64,000 nt of DNA from Roseovarius sp. EL26 (GTDB lineage: Bacteria; Pseudomonadota; Alphaproteobacteria; Rhodobacterales; Rhodobacteraceae): positions 434,001 to 498,000 of the forward strand of contig NZ_OUMZ01000005.1 in NCBI RefSeq assembly GCF_900327775.1, given 5' to 3'. The stretch's first letter is position 1. Every line of letters begins with the position of its first letter. Shown one piece after another: positions 10,470 through 19,210 of the stretch. Made by a program: the position numbers and the translations under genes. The notes below the pieces were generated by a model. The model did no database searches, had not been told where the DNA came from, and saw only the letters and a list, made by a program, of their open reading frames with translations.

Positions 10470-11412
10470 TCGTCTGTATTCGCTCAATGGTAAGCGGGTC
10501 TATGTGGCTGGCCATCGTGGGATGGTCGGCTCTGCCATTGTACGCCAATTGGAACAGATGAACTGCGAGGTGCTGACTGCCACCCGTGCCGATGTAGATC
10601 TGATCCGTCAGTCCGAGGTTGAAGCTTGGTTTGAGATTAACAAACCCGATGCGGTGTTTTTGGCGGCAGCCAAAGTAGGCGGCATTCTTGCCAATGACAA
10701 TTTTCCGGCAGATTTTCTCTACGACAACCTGATGATAGAAAGCAACATCATCCGCGCCGCCTTTGACAGCGGTGTGGAAAAGCTGATGTTCCTCGGCTCA
10801 TCTTGTATTTACCCTAAGCTCGCCGAACAGCCGATGCGCGAAGACGCCCTGCTGACCGGCCCGTTGGAACCCACTAACGAGTGGTATGCTATTGCCAAGA
10901 TCGCAGGCATAAAACTGTGTCAGGCATATCGTAAACAGCACGGCGTTGATTACATTTCAGCCATGCCAACCAATCTTTATGGCACGGGCGACAATTACAA
11001 TCTGGAAACCAGCCATGTCCTACCTGCGCTGGTGCGCAAGGTCATTGAGGCACGCGAGGCTGGCGACAAAGAGATCGTCATGTGGGGCACCGGTAGCCCG
11101 CTTCGTGAATTCATGCACGCCGATGATCTGGCCGACGCATTGATCTTCTTGATGGAAAATTACTCTGACGTACCGCATGTCAATGTCGGCTCGGGTCAAG
11201 AGGTTTCGATCAAAGAGCTTGCCCAGCTGATCGTGGATCAGGTCGGGTTCAAAGGCGAGATCGTGCACGACACTAGCAAACCAGATGGCACACCGCGCAA
11301 GTTGATGGACAGCACACAATTGCTGGGCATGGGTTGGGAACCAAAGGTTACTATGGCTGAAGGCCTGGCCAAAACTGTTCGCGAATATGAAGAGATTGCG
11401 GGCCAGTCCTGA
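10462..11412 (+). CDS. fcl: GDP-L-fucose synthase
   Basis: Fcl (WcaG) epimerises and reduces the Gmd product to GDP-L-fucose using NADPH. TTG 10462 is the likely start (AGAGG 9 bases before it; the fold starts [14 protein letters not shown]); a longer reading frame from 10444 lacks a ribosome site. Diagnostic stretches are [40 protein letters not shown] (YxxxK) and [12 protein letters not shown]. Length 316 matches the family. It is the last gene of the gmd-fcl unit and is followed by a strong inverted repeat. Confidence 0.96.
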   Translation: MADRLYSLNGKRVYVAGHRGMVGSAIVRQLEQMNCEVLTATRADVDLIRQSEVEAWFEINKPDAVFLAAAKVGGILANDNFPADFLYDNLMIESNIIRAAFDSGVEKLMFLGSSCIYPKLAEQPMREDALLTGPLEPTNEWYAIAKIAGIKLCQAYRKQHGVDYISAMPTNLYGTGDNYNLETSHVLPALVRKVIEAREAGDKEIVMWGTGSPLREFMHADDLADALIFLMENYSDVPHVNVGSGQEVSIKELAQLIVDQVGFKGEIVHDTSKPDGTPRKLMDSTQLLGMGWEPKVTMAEGLAKTVREYEEIAGQS

Positions 11413-11441
11413 CCCTTAGCGTTTTGGATATTTGCCTCGTC

Positions 11442-11481
11442 AATCAATAGCCCCCGAAAATGTATTCGGGAGCTATTGATT
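11442..11481. terminator. Long inverted repeat between convergent genes, possible terminator
   Basis: Two arms of 17 bases (11442-11458 and 11465-11481) pair with a single C/A mismatch around a six-base loop; the outer arm is AATCAATAGC and the inner arm CCCGAA. No T-run follows on either strand, so it may act as a transcription barrier or mRNA-stabilising 3' hairpin between fcl (plus) and the membrane protein gene (minus). The arms are AT-rich compared with the neighbourhood. Confidence 0.55.
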
Positions 11482-11596
11482 ACCCCACACTGACCAACGG
11501 CCGCAGTGTGGATAAAGCGGACGTCTGATGTCGGACGCCGAATGTCAGCTTCTCGAGCTGTTCGAAACCTTTTACACTTGTTTTAAAGACACGGTT

Positions 11597-12046
11597 TTAT
11601 CTTGAACGCCTGATTTTCCCAGTCATTTTCAGACCATCTCGAATGTTCAATCCCATCATGGTGAGATTTGCTGCACCGGCGATCAGTTCAACAGCTTGAA
11701 CGATGTAGAAGGTGCTATCGAATTCGCCAGCGGCAGCTTTGCCAGCTAGAAACCATGCTGCCGGTAAAAGGATCAACAAACCATTCAGCGCGATGATGGG
11801 CATGCGTTTTTTCTTCGCCCTCGCAGGGGCATCTTTGCGTCTCCGACCCATTGCCATGCCGGATCCGCCAACGATTGCCATTGCTGGGATAAGAACGAAC
11901 ATACCTTTGAGGATCAAACCCTTGATGGCTGCAATCGTCTCGTGACTTGCAAATAGCTCGCTGAACGCAGTGGACGTCCAGAATAGGAAGATCATTAGGA
12001 AGCCAATTCCACCTGCAATTGCGTGTATGCGTTTTTTCATCTTCAT
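11597..12046 (-). CDS. Small polytopic membrane protein, unknown function
   Basis: No family recognised with certainty. The start is ATG 12046, which follows a GGAGG placed 2-8 bases upstream; the reading frame extends further but the extra residues are unlike a protein start. The 149-residue product has four hydrophobic segments (about residues 7-25, 38-58, 75-95, 105-125), with a basic stretch (GRRRKDAPARAKKKR) between the second and third, so both termini are probably cytoplasmic. It lies 35 bp downstream of the monooxygenase-fold gene on the same strand, so it may be co-regulated by the MarR protein upstream. Confidence 0.7.
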   Translation of the reverse strand: MKMKKRIHAIAGGIGFLMIFLFWTSTAFSELFASHETIAAIKGLILKGMFVLIPAMAIVGGSGMAMGRRRKDAPARAKKKRMPIIALNGLLILLPAAWFLAGKAAAGEFDSTFYIVQAVELIAGAANLTMMGLNIRDGLKMTGKIRRSR

Positions 12047-12080
12047 TGTCCTCCAGTTCAACTTTTCGGGGAGAGTTCCG

Positions 12081-12449
12081 TCAGGCCGTACAGCAGTTTG
12101 ACACGGCAATCTTTTCAAACAGATGCGGCGCCGTGACGGCGCTGGATGGGTAGTGGCTGAGTGCTTTTTGAAACTCTGGGTTCGAGAATGCCGCCCGGAA
12201 GTCAGCGACCGAGTCCCAGATGGCGTAATTCAGGTACATGCAGCTTTCTCCAACGGCCTCATGTAGCTGCGTACTGATATAGCCTGGCTGCTTCTTCATC
12301 CAGATCGCATCGCCTTTCCAGGCTTCAACAAGAGCGTCCTTATCAGCGGGATCAACAGTGAACAGGTTGACCAAGACAACAGGCCCGGCATCGACACCAA
12401 GTTGCTTATCAATCGGAAATTCGGGATCGAGAGGTTTGAAGTTAACCAT
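12081..12449 (-). CDS. Antibiotic-biosynthesis-monooxygenase (ABM) fold protein
   Basis: A 122-residue dimeric alpha/beta-barrel type protein. The ATG at 12449 is preferred, with GGAGCA upstream. Features of the ABM family are PVVLVNLFTVDPADKDALVEAW, then PGYISTQLHEA and YLNYAIWDSVADFRAAFSNPEF. Such proteins act as small cofactor-free oxygenases or as quinone/heme-linked enzymes; the substrate here is unknown. The protein ends in an unusual paired Cys (SNCCTA). It is divergent from a MarR-type regulator with two palindromes in the shared promoter gap, which points to substrate-induced control. Confidence 0.78.
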   Translation of the reverse strand: MVNFKPLDPEFPIDKQLGVDAGPVVLVNLFTVDPADKDALVEAWKGDAIWMKKQPGYISTQLHEAVGESCMYLNYAIWDSVADFRAAFSNPEFQKALSHYPSSAVTAPHLFEKIAVSNCCTA

Positions 12450-12482
12450 GTTTAGTGCTCCGTGAGTGGTTGTTAAATATGG

Positions 12483-12533
12483 TGACATGTTGTCAATTTA
12501 AGTTCTTTAATCAATTTGACAATACGTTGTCAA
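12483..12533. promoter_or_regulatory. Candidate MarR operators in divergent promoter region
   Basis: Two inverted repeats share the half-site TGACA/TGTCA: TGACATGTTGTCA at 12483-12495 and the 18-base perfect palindrome TTGACAATACGTTGTCAA at 12516-12533. They sit in the 101-bp gap between the ABM gene and the marR gene, where an autoregulating MarR dimer would bind. TTGACA at 12516 could double as a -35 box for the marR promoter. Confidence 0.65.
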
Positions 12534-12550
12534 TACAATAAGCAATCGAC

Positions 12551-13015
12551 ATGACAAATGAACAATGGACTGAGACCGGGGGAGCCGTGACAGCGCTGAT
12601 ACTAGAGGTGTTTCGGCTGAGTGGTCGACTACAGCTTGCTGGTGATCGGCTCGTCGCGGAGCTTGGATTGACCAGTGCTCGCTGGCAAATCCTTGGAACA
12701 ATTGCATATGCAGAAAGGCCGGAGTCAGTTGCGTGGCATGCACGCACTATGGGCGTTCATCGGCAAGGCATTCAGCGCATTGTAAATGAGCTGGAAAAAG
12801 AAGGAATTGTTGAGTTCCGACCGAATCCTCATCACAAACGTGCGCACCTCGTCGTGCTCACATCAAAAGGCCAAAAACTGTTTGAAGCTGCTATCGCCTT
12901 ACAAATTCCTTGGGTGAATGATCTATCAAAAGGCATTTCGCCCGATGACATAGCGACGACGCAACAGGTCATCAGTCTCTTGAAAACACGCCTGCAAGAA
13001 GATTCTAATTCGTAA
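12551..13015 (+). CDS. MarR family transcriptional regulator
   Basis: A 154-residue winged-helix repressor. The DNA-binding part is clear: LTSARWQILGTIAYAERPESVAWHARTMGVHRQGIQRIVNELEKEG spans roughly residues 40-88 (only key parts quoted: ARWQILGTI, RQGIQRIVNELEKEG), then the wing FRPNPHHKRAHLVVLT. Long N- and C-terminal helices form the dimer interface. It is divergent from the ABM-fold gene and its neighbour, the likely regulon; the palindromes in between are the predicted operators. The inducer is probably a small aromatic or quinone-like compound, by analogy only. Confidence 0.88.
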   Translation: MTNEQWTETGGAVTALILEVFRLSGRLQLAGDRLVAELGLTSARWQILGTIAYAERPESVAWHARTMGVHRQGIQRIVNELEKEGIVEFRPNPHHKRAHLVVLTSKGQKLFEAAIALQIPWVNDLSKGISPDDIATTQQVISLLKTRLQEDSNS

Positions 13016-13185
13016 AACAGGCGCTCCAAACCAAAATTGACTTTCGATCGACACGCAGCATCGGTCATTCTGGACTCAAAGCCGTCCTTGTTTTGAAAGT
13101 ATCGTTGATGTTGCAGACCCACAGATACGATACTGGCAAGTTTCCCTGCAAAGGGCGGGCGCTCCCCCCTCATTCCATCATCAGA

Positions 13186-14136
13186 TCACGCCACACCCGT
13201 GCGCAGGATGTCGTGGATATGGACCAACCCCTGCAATTGTCCCGCGTCATCGACAGCAAACAGGGCACTGATTTTTTTGCTGTTCATCACTCCCAATGCC
13301 TCGGACAACAACGCCTCGGGTGAGATCGTGGTGGGGGTACGGGTGGCGACAGATCCGGCGGTGTGATTCATCAACCCGTCCATGTTCCGCCGCAGGTCAC
13401 CATCGGTTATAATTCCGGTCAGCCGCCCGTTTTCGATCACGGCGGCCACGCCAAACCCCTTAGCGGTCATTTCCAACAACGCGTCGCTCATGGGGGTGGT
13501 TTCATGTACGATGGGTAGATCATCGCCTGTGTGCATCACGGCAGAGACTTGCAGCAACTGCGCGCCCAAAGTGCCACCGGGGTGGAAGGTGAGGTAGTTT
13601 TCTTTGCCAAAGCCGCGCAGATGCATCATCGCCACCGCCAGAGCATCACCCAACGCCAACGTGCAGGTGGTTGATGTCGTGGGGGCCATGCCAATGGCGC
13701 AGGCCTCGCGGGCCTCAGGCAGTTTTAGCAGGAAGTCGGCCTGTTTCGCGAGGGTGCTGCTGGCACGTTTGGTGATCGCCACCAGCGGGATGGAAAACCG
13801 ACGGGTATGGCCGATCATATCGGCCAGTTCTTTGGTTTCACCGGAATTAGAGATCAACACCACCGCATCCTGTGCGGTGATCATCCCCAAATCGCCATGG
13901 CTTGCCTCACCGGGGTGAACATATTGCGCCGGTGTTCCAGTACTGGCCATGGTGGCGGCAATCTTGGCGGCGATATGCCCAGATTTCCCCATGCCAGAAA
14001 CAATCACGCGCCCCTGCACTTTGAGCAGCATTTCAACCACCGCATCAAAATCGGGGGGCAGGTTGTCCCGCATGTCTATCAGGGCATCCGTTTCAATCGT
14101 TAGCACGTTGCGGGCATGGCTCGAGGGGGTCGTCAT
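13186..14136 (-). CDS. kdsD: Arabinose-5-phosphate isomerase (KdsD/KpsF type)
   Basis: Interconverts ribulose-5-phosphate and arabinose-5-phosphate, the first step toward Kdo for lipopolysaccharide. The 316-residue protein has an N-terminal SIS domain (VIVSGMGKSGHIAAKIAATMASTG, ISNSGET), a GutQ/KpsF-type linker (FHPGGTLGAQLL), and two C-terminal CBS domains (PMSDALLEM...ITDGDLRR and ...VHIHDILR). ATG 14136 is chosen because AAGGAACG precedes it; an in-frame start 18 bp upstream lacks that. No other Kdo genes are adjacent. Confidence 0.92.
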   Translation of the reverse strand: MTTPSSHARNVLTIETDALIDMRDNLPPDFDAVVEMLLKVQGRVIVSGMGKSGHIAAKIAATMASTGTPAQYVHPGEASHGDLGMITAQDAVVLISNSGETKELADMIGHTRRFSIPLVAITKRASSTLAKQADFLLKLPEAREACAIGMAPTTSTTCTLALGDALAVAMMHLRGFGKENYLTFHPGGTLGAQLLQVSAVMHTGDDLPIVHETTPMSDALLEMTAKGFGVAAVIENGRLTGIITDGDLRRNMDGLMNHTAGSVATRTPTTISPEALLSEALGVMNSKKISALFAVDDAGQLQGLVHIHDILRTGVA

Positions 14137-14213
14137 CAGCGTTCCTTCACGCAAATCCTATGCGCTGTGATAGCCCGAAGCCGCCCGGGGGCCAACCCCC
14201 TGACAGTTTGCGA

Positions 14214-15131
14214 TTATTCGCCACCCGGCAGATAGGGCATATGCACCTCGCCACGCTTCTCAGAGAGGGCGATTTGTTTCTGCCGCTCGCGAAACCGGCC
14301 TTTGTCCCAATCCGAGGTTTCATTCACGCACTGATAGCACGACACGCCGCGCTCATAGTTTTCGCGCTCCATGTCTTCGGGCAGGATCGGGCGGCGGCAG
14401 GCATAGCACAGCTCGTGCGGCCCTTCTTTTAGCCCGTGACCCACAGACACTCGCCCGTCAAAAACAAAACATTCACCTTCCCAGGTGCTGTCATCTTGCG
14501 GCACTTCCTCAAGGTATTTCAGAATGCCACCCTTCAGGTGGTAAACATCCTCGATACCCTGACCCATCAAAAAGTTGGTTGATTTCTCACAGCGAATGCC
14601 ACCGGTGCAAAACATCGCGATGCGTTTGTTGTGGAACCGTTCCTTGTTTTCTTCCCACCACGCCGGAAAATCCCGGAACGAGGCAGTTTCCGGATCAACC
14701 GCGCCCTCAAAGGTGCCAATCGCCACTTCGTAATCGTTGCGCGTGTCAATCACCGCCACATCCGGGGAGCGGATCAGATCATTCCAATCCGCAGGTTCGA
14801 CATAATGGCCAACACTGGCCGTTGGGTCCACGTCAGGCTGGCCCATAGTGACGATCTCTTTTTTCAGCTTGACCTTCATCCGGCCAAATGGGCGCGCCTC
14901 GCTAAAGCTTTCCTTATGCACCAGATCGGCACAGCCGGGCAGGGCGCGCAGATAAGTCAGCAACGCATCAATGCCCGCGCGCGGCCCCGCAACCGTGCCG
15001 TTGATGCCTTCTTGCGCCAACAACAGAATGCCGGTGATGCCCTGGGCATCGCACAGATCCTTGAGCGGCCCCTGAATGGTCGCAGGGTCGTCAAAACGGG
15101 TGAAATGATAGAGGGCAGCGATGGTATACAT
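14214..15131 (-). CDS. trhO: tRNA uridine(34) hydroxylase, rhodanese-like
   Basis: TrhO (formerly YceA) uses O2 to hydroxylate U34 of certain tRNAs, giving ho5U. The 305-residue protein has the N-terminal acylphosphatase-like region with EGINGTVAG, a rhodanese domain with VIDTRNDYE and the active-site loop FCTGGIRCEKS (Cys), followed by the Cys-rich C-terminus with CYACRRP and YERGVSCYQC. This domain order is specific to the family. It stands alone on the minus strand. Confidence 0.94.
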   Translation of the reverse strand: MYTIAALYHFTRFDDPATIQGPLKDLCDAQGITGILLLAQEGINGTVAGPRAGIDALLTYLRALPGCADLVHKESFSEARPFGRMKVKLKKEIVTMGQPDVDPTASVGHYVEPADWNDLIRSPDVAVIDTRNDYEVAIGTFEGAVDPETASFRDFPAWWEENKERFHNKRIAMFCTGGIRCEKSTNFLMGQGIEDVYHLKGGILKYLEEVPQDDSTWEGECFVFDGRVSVGHGLKEGPHELCYACRRPILPEDMERENYERGVSCYQCVNETSDWDKGRFRERQKQIALSEKRGEVHMPYLPGGE

Positions 15132-15368
15132 GGGGTCAGATCATTCAGCTATGAGAGTGGGCAGTTCGAGCAAGGCACGACAAAACCGCCTTTGACAGGC
15201 GGCAATACGCCTCTCATGCCGCATGATCAAGAGGGCGGTCTTTGATGTGGGTCAAATTGGTTCCTCAATATGCTACCCGACTGGGTTCGTTCCGGGCGTC
15301 GCCCTCTCGTTGCGCTTGACCCCCTCCACCCAACCCCCTACCTCTTTGGCGCAAAGGGAGGGCCTAAA

Positions 15369-15965
15369 ATGACGCAAGCATTGATCGTGATTGATGTCCA
15401 AAATGATTTCTGCCCCGGTGGCGCGCTGGCCGTGGCAGGGGGCGATGAGATCGTGCAGAGCATCAACGACCTGATGGCGGATTTCTCTGCTGTGATCCTG
15501 ACGCAAGACTGGCACCCTGCCGGCCACAGCTCTTTCGCCAGTGCTCACGAGGACAAGGCCCCGTTTGAGATGATTGAGATGCCCTATGGCCCGCAGGTTC
15601 TATGGCCTGATCATTGCGTTCAGGGCAGCACCGGCGCCGCCTTCCATGCAGGTCTCAACACCGACCGTGCCGATATGATTGTGCGCAAGGGGTATAACCC
15701 AGCAATCGACAGCTACTCAGCCTTTTTTGAAAACGATCAAAAAACCCCAACCGGCCTGCATGGCTACCTGCAAACCCGCGGTATCACCGACCTGACCATG
15801 GTTGGGCTTGCCACTGATTTCTGCGTCAGCTTCTCGGCGCAAGATGCGGCCAAACTCGGCTACGTTACCACCGTGCGCACCGATCTCTGCCGCTCGATTG
15901 ATCTGGATGGCTCGCTCAAAGCGGCCACCGATGCGATGACACAAGCCGGGGTCACGTTTGCCTGA
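15369..15965 (+). CDS. pncA: Nicotinamidase / pyrazinamidase
   Basis: PncA deamidates nicotinamide to nicotinate in NAD salvage. ATG 15369 has AAGGGAGGG 5-12 bases upstream; the open frame before it is non-coding. The catalytic Asp lies in VIDVQNDF, metal ligands in DWHPAGHSSFAS (Asp, His, His), the Lys in VRKGYNP, and the nucleophile Cys in GLATDFCVSFSAQDA. Length 198 is normal. It overlaps the next gene (TTG start inside its 3' end), forming a compact three-gene unit with the UDG-fold and SseB-like genes. Confidence 0.95.
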   Translation: MTQALIVIDVQNDFCPGGALAVAGGDEIVQSINDLMADFSAVILTQDWHPAGHSSFASAHEDKAPFEMIEMPYGPQVLWPDHCVQGSTGAAFHAGLNTDRADMIVRKGYNPAIDSYSAFFENDQKTPTGLHGYLQTRGITDLTMVGLATDFCVSFSAQDAAKLGYVTTVRTDLCRSIDLDGSLKAATDAMTQAGVTFA

Positions 15966-16545
15966 TCTAACCACCGAAATCACTGCCTGCCGGATCTGCG
16001 AAGACCGCTTCGCCGCCACTCACACGGCGCATGAACCACGCCCTGTGGCCTGGTTCCAACCCTCCGCGCGCCTTCTTGTCGCCGGTCAAGCCCCTGGAAT
16101 GCGAGTGCATAAATCAGGCAAACCGTTTGATGACCCTTCCGGTGATCGCCTGCGCGATTGGCTGGGTCTCAGCCCCGAGGAATTCTACGACACCTCCCGC
16201 GTGGCGGTGGTGCCGATGGCCTTTTGCTTTCCGGGCTATGATGCCAAGGGATCGGATTTGCCACCGCCCAAGATTTGCGGCCAGACATGGCACACCCGCG
16301 TGATGCAGACCCTCTCACAGGTGCGCACCACCGTGCTGGTCGGTGGTTATGCCCATAAATACCACCTAGGCACCAAAACCGGCGTGACCGAGACGGTCAA
16401 AGCATGGCGTGACCACGCGCCCGATGTTTTCACCCTGCCACATCCTAGCTGGCGCAATACTGGCTGGCTCAAGAAAAACCCGTGGTTCGAGGCGGAGCTG
16501 CTGCCCGTCCTGCGCGCCCGTGTAAAGGACGCCCTAAATGCCTGA
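15958..16545 (+). CDS. Uracil-DNA glycosylase superfamily protein
   Basis: A 195-residue member of the UDG fold (the small group often annotated as uracil-DNA glycosylase family protein). Motif A-like VAGQAPGMRVHKSGKPFDDPSG (glycine-rich, about 42-60) and motif B-like LPHPSWRNTGW (about 160-170) mark the nucleotide-binding and leucine-loop positions. An N-terminal Cys pair (ACRIC) recalls family 4 enzymes, but the four-Cys iron-sulfur pattern is not complete, so it is probably not a classic family 4 enzyme. It starts with TTG overlapping pncA and itself overlaps the SseB-like gene. Confidence 0.8.
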   Translation: MPDLTTEITACRICEDRFAATHTAHEPRPVAWFQPSARLLVAGQAPGMRVHKSGKPFDDPSGDRLRDWLGLSPEEFYDTSRVAVVPMAFCFPGYDAKGSDLPPPKICGQTWHTRVMQTLSQVRTTVLVGGYAHKYHLGTKTGVTETVKAWRDHAPDVFTLPHPSWRNTGWLKKNPWFEAELLPVLRARVKDALNA

Positions 16546-17326
16546 TACCCCGCTCGATCATGCCTTTGCCGCGATGCAGGCCGCGCCAGACAACGCGCAG
16601 GCTGAGCTGCGCTATTTTGAGCATCTTGCTGGGTCCGAGCTGTTCTTGCTGCTGACAGAGGAACCTGAAGGCGACAACATCTCGCCCGACCTGTTCGAGG
16701 TCGAGGGCACTGGGTTCGCGCTGACCTTTGATCAACCTGAGCGTCTGGCGGGTTTCGTCGGACGCGAAGCCCCCTATGCCGCGCTCTCTGGTCGGGCGCT
16801 GATCAACATGCTGGCCGGGCAGGGGATTGGCATGGGCGTCAATCTGGGCATTGAAGACGCCCAAAACTTGCTGGAACCCGCCGCGTTAGCGTGGCTACAA
16901 CAAATGCTGCCTGACACGCCCGATGAAATCACCCGTCGTCCGGTGCAGTTCGAGACCCCGGCAGGCCTGCCCGAAAACGTGTTGACCGCATTGGACACCC
17001 GTCTAAGCCACGCCGCTGGTCTGGCTGAAAGCGCCTATATCTCCAAGGCCACCTACGACAGCGGCGAGCAGGGGTTCTTTGTCGGCTTCACCGGCGCGCC
17101 CATTGCCGCCCAATCCGCGTTGGCCCAGATGATTGCCGAGGTGCTGGCCTTTTCCGGCCTTGAAGCCGCCGCCATGGACGTTGGCTTTCTGCGCGCAAAT
17201 GATCCGGCCGTCCAAACCCTCGCCGCGCAGGCTCTGAGGATCGACCTGCCCACACCGGAAGAGCCCCAAGCCCTCACCCCCACGGCCCCGGGTCGCGACC
17301 CTGATAGGCCGCCGAAGCTGCGGTAA
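16538..17326 (+). CDS. SseB family protein
   Basis: A 262-residue protein with the SseB N-terminal domain (LDHAFAAMQAAPD, LFLLLTEE, FALTFDQPERLAGF, YAALSGRALINML) and the SseB C-terminal region (about 130-250). SseB was named for enhanced serine sensitivity in E. coli; its molecular role is unresolved. It is the last gene of the pncA-UDG unit, overlapping the previous stop by 8 nt. The Pro-rich basic C-terminus looks disordered. Confidence 0.75.
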   Translation: MPDTPLDHAFAAMQAAPDNAQAELRYFEHLAGSELFLLLTEEPEGDNISPDLFEVEGTGFALTFDQPERLAGFVGREAPYAALSGRALINMLAGQGIGMGVNLGIEDAQNLLEPAALAWLQQMLPDTPDEITRRPVQFETPAGLPENVLTALDTRLSHAAGLAESAYISKATYDSGEQGFFVGFTGAPIAAQSALAQMIAEVLAFSGLEAAAMDVGFLRANDPAVQTLAAQALRIDLPTPEEPQALTPTAPGRDPDRPPKLR

Positions 17327-17428
17327 TGTTTGGTGCTTCAAGCGGAATGTTGGATTTCTATTTCTCGCCATAATTGTGACGAGAAGTGATGTTCCCTAAA
17401 GCGAGAATGCGAATAATGGGGAATGGTC

Positions 17429-17986
17429 ATGAAAATTGTTAAAGTGATTTTGTTGAGTTCTGTTGTGACACTGTCAGCTTGTAGCAGCCAGAACACAACG
17501 AAAGGTGTTGGCTTTACCGGTATTGGAAGTGAGGCAAGTTACTCTGCGCCGCAATCCGCTACGGGGTATGCCTACAAACCCTTGGGTGGAGGCAGTGTTG
17601 CACAAACCTCATCCGCAGCAGCAACGGTTCCACAACATAGTTATGGCGATGCATCAGCGTCACAGAAAATCAGCAAAAGCACTTTGGAACGCAGAATTAA
17701 CGAAGCCATCAATAAAGCGGGCAAGCGAAAGACGACCGCGACCAGCGTAACGGTTAACGGAAAAGAACGTAGGTTGAGCCGTATAAGTGTTGACGGTACA
17801 GAGATTGGAGTAGTGACGCCTGCCAACGGTCAGCTGATACCAAGGCCCTTCTCGAGAGATGATTTGAAGGTCATCAATGAAAAAATGTCAGCATGGACAG
17901 GCTGCATCAAGGGCAAAGGTGTGTATAGTCGAAAGATAAATTACGGAGTAATTGTCGGAGTAGCCGCTGTTCTGAACTGTGGCTAG
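17429..17986 (+). CDS. Small secreted lipoprotein, unknown function
   Basis: No family recognised. The start is ATG 17429, preceded by ATGGGGA at suitable spacing, giving a leader MKIVKVILLSSVVTLSAC with a lipobox LSAC (Cys18). The mature part of about 168 residues is Ser/Thr/Ala-rich and then basic, with two further Cys near the C-terminus (WTGCIKGKG and VLNCG) that could form a disulfide. Base composition is AT-richer than the neighbours, hinting at recent acquisition. Likely outer-membrane anchored, since residue +2 is Ser rather than Asp. Confidence 0.65.
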   Translation: MKIVKVILLSSVVTLSACSSQNTTKGVGFTGIGSEASYSAPQSATGYAYKPLGGGSVAQTSSAAATVPQHSYGDASASQKISKSTLERRINEAINKAGKRKTTATSVTVNGKERRLSRISVDGTEIGVVTPANGQLIPRPFSRDDLKVINEKMSAWTGCIKGKGVYSRKINYGVIVGVAAVLNCG

Positions 17987-18100
17987 CAAGTAGTAAGTAG
18001 GGTGGGCAATATATGCCCACCAATCCTTAACCTGACATTACCACTCCGCACGCGCTCAAACTGACGCGTTTTGGCGGCTAGACCACACCACACCCTGACT

Positions 18101-18141
18101 TTTGTACAAAACCCATGTACAAGTTGTACAACCTGTACAGG
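18101..18141. repeat. Cluster of TGTACA palindromes between convergent genes
   Basis: Four TGTACA cores at 18103, 18116, 18125 and 18134 (the last three 9 bp apart). Three extend to perfect 10-base palindromes: TTTGTACAAA (18101-18110), GTTGTACAAC (18123-18132) and CCTGTACAGG (18132-18141). The site lies between the 3' ends of the lipoprotein gene and dapA, so it is not a promoter for either. A related set occurs at 42453-42495. Function unknown. Confidence 0.6.
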
Positions 18142-18169
18142 GGTTCCAGATCGTTCGGGCTGTTCAGTC

Positions 18170-19045
18170 TTAATTCATCAACCCGGCAAAGCGCAGCCCG
18201 TCGTCGACCAGAACTTTGGTCTCATCGCTCAAGCTGGTGAGGGGCGAGCGCACCTCTTCACTGCACAGGCCCAGTTTGGACATGGCATATTTTGCGCCCA
18301 CTAGACCCGGTTCGGTAAAGATCGCTTGATGCAGGGGCATCAGCTTATCTTGCAGCTCCAGCGCGGTGGCGAAATCGCCAGCTTGAGTGGCCGCTTGCAC
18401 TTGTGCGACCAGTTTTGGTGCCACGTTGGCAGTGACCGAAATCACACCTTGACCGCCAATGGCATTGAACGCATGCGCGGTGGCGTCTTCGCCTGTCAAC
18501 TGAACAAAGTCTTTGCCACAAGTTATGCGCTGCTGGCACACGCGGGCCAGATCACCAGTGGCGTCTTTGACGGCGACAATACGAGGCAGTTTGGCCAGCT
18601 CGCCCATGGTTGCAGGTGTCATGTCGATGACCGAGCGACCGGGGATGTTGTAGATCACGATCGGCAGTTCACAGCAGTCATGCAGCGCGGTGTAATGTGC
18701 GATCAACCCGCGTTGGGTGGGCTTGTTGTAATACGGTGTTACAACCAGCGCAGCAGCGGCGCCGACTTTTTCGGCGTGCTGCATGAAACGCATGGATTCC
18801 AGCGTGTTGTTGCTGCCAGCTCCTGCGATGACAGGAATACGGCCTGCAGCGGCGCGTACAACTTCTTCGACCACGGTTTCGTGCTCTTCGTGGGTCAGAG
18901 TGGGGCTTTCACCGGTGGTTCCAACTGGAACCAGCCCACTGCTGCCTTCACCGATATGCCACTCAACCAGCTTCTTGAGCGTCTCCAGATCCAGCTCGCC
19001 GTTCTTGAACGGCGTGACCAAAGCAGGAAAAGATCCTTTGAACAT
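18170..19045 (-). CDS. dapA: 4-hydroxy-tetrahydrodipicolinate synthase
   Basis: DapA condenses pyruvate with aspartate semialdehyde, the entry to lysine and diaminopimelate for peptidoglycan. The 291-residue TIM barrel shows [14 protein letters not shown] (about 38-50), [18 protein letters not shown] (Tyr), [12 protein letters not shown] and the Schiff-base Lys in [10 protein letters not shown] (about 162). The length is standard. It is divergent from the lytic transglycosylase gene with about 165 bp between starts, so cell-wall precursor and wall-turnover genes share a promoter gap. Confidence 0.96.
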   Translation of the reverse strand: MFKGSFPALVTPFKNGELDLETLKKLVEWHIGEGSSGLVPVGTTGESPTLTHEEHETVVEEVVRAAAGRIPVIAGAGSNNTLESMRFMQHAEKVGAAAALVVTPYYNKPTQRGLIAHYTALHDCCELPIVIYNIPGRSVIDMTPATMGELAKLPRIVAVKDATGDLARVCQQRITCGKDFVQLTGEDATAHAFNAIGGQGVISVTANVAPKLVAQVQAATQAGDFATALELQDKLMPLHQAIFTEPGLVGAKYAMSKLGLCSEEVRSPLTSLSDETKVLVDDGLRFAGLMN

Positions 19046-19210
19046 GACACGCTCCTTTCATTGTCGTGTGGCGGGCGAAGGGCCCGGTTGTAAAATCCGT
19101 GTGACATTTAGCGCTATTATGCCACTCTGCCAAGCTTGTGAGTGGACCTTCGCGCGCTGCGCACATAGGTTGGCGATGTCTATCCTTTGCCTGAGCTGGA
19201 AATGCAAGAG

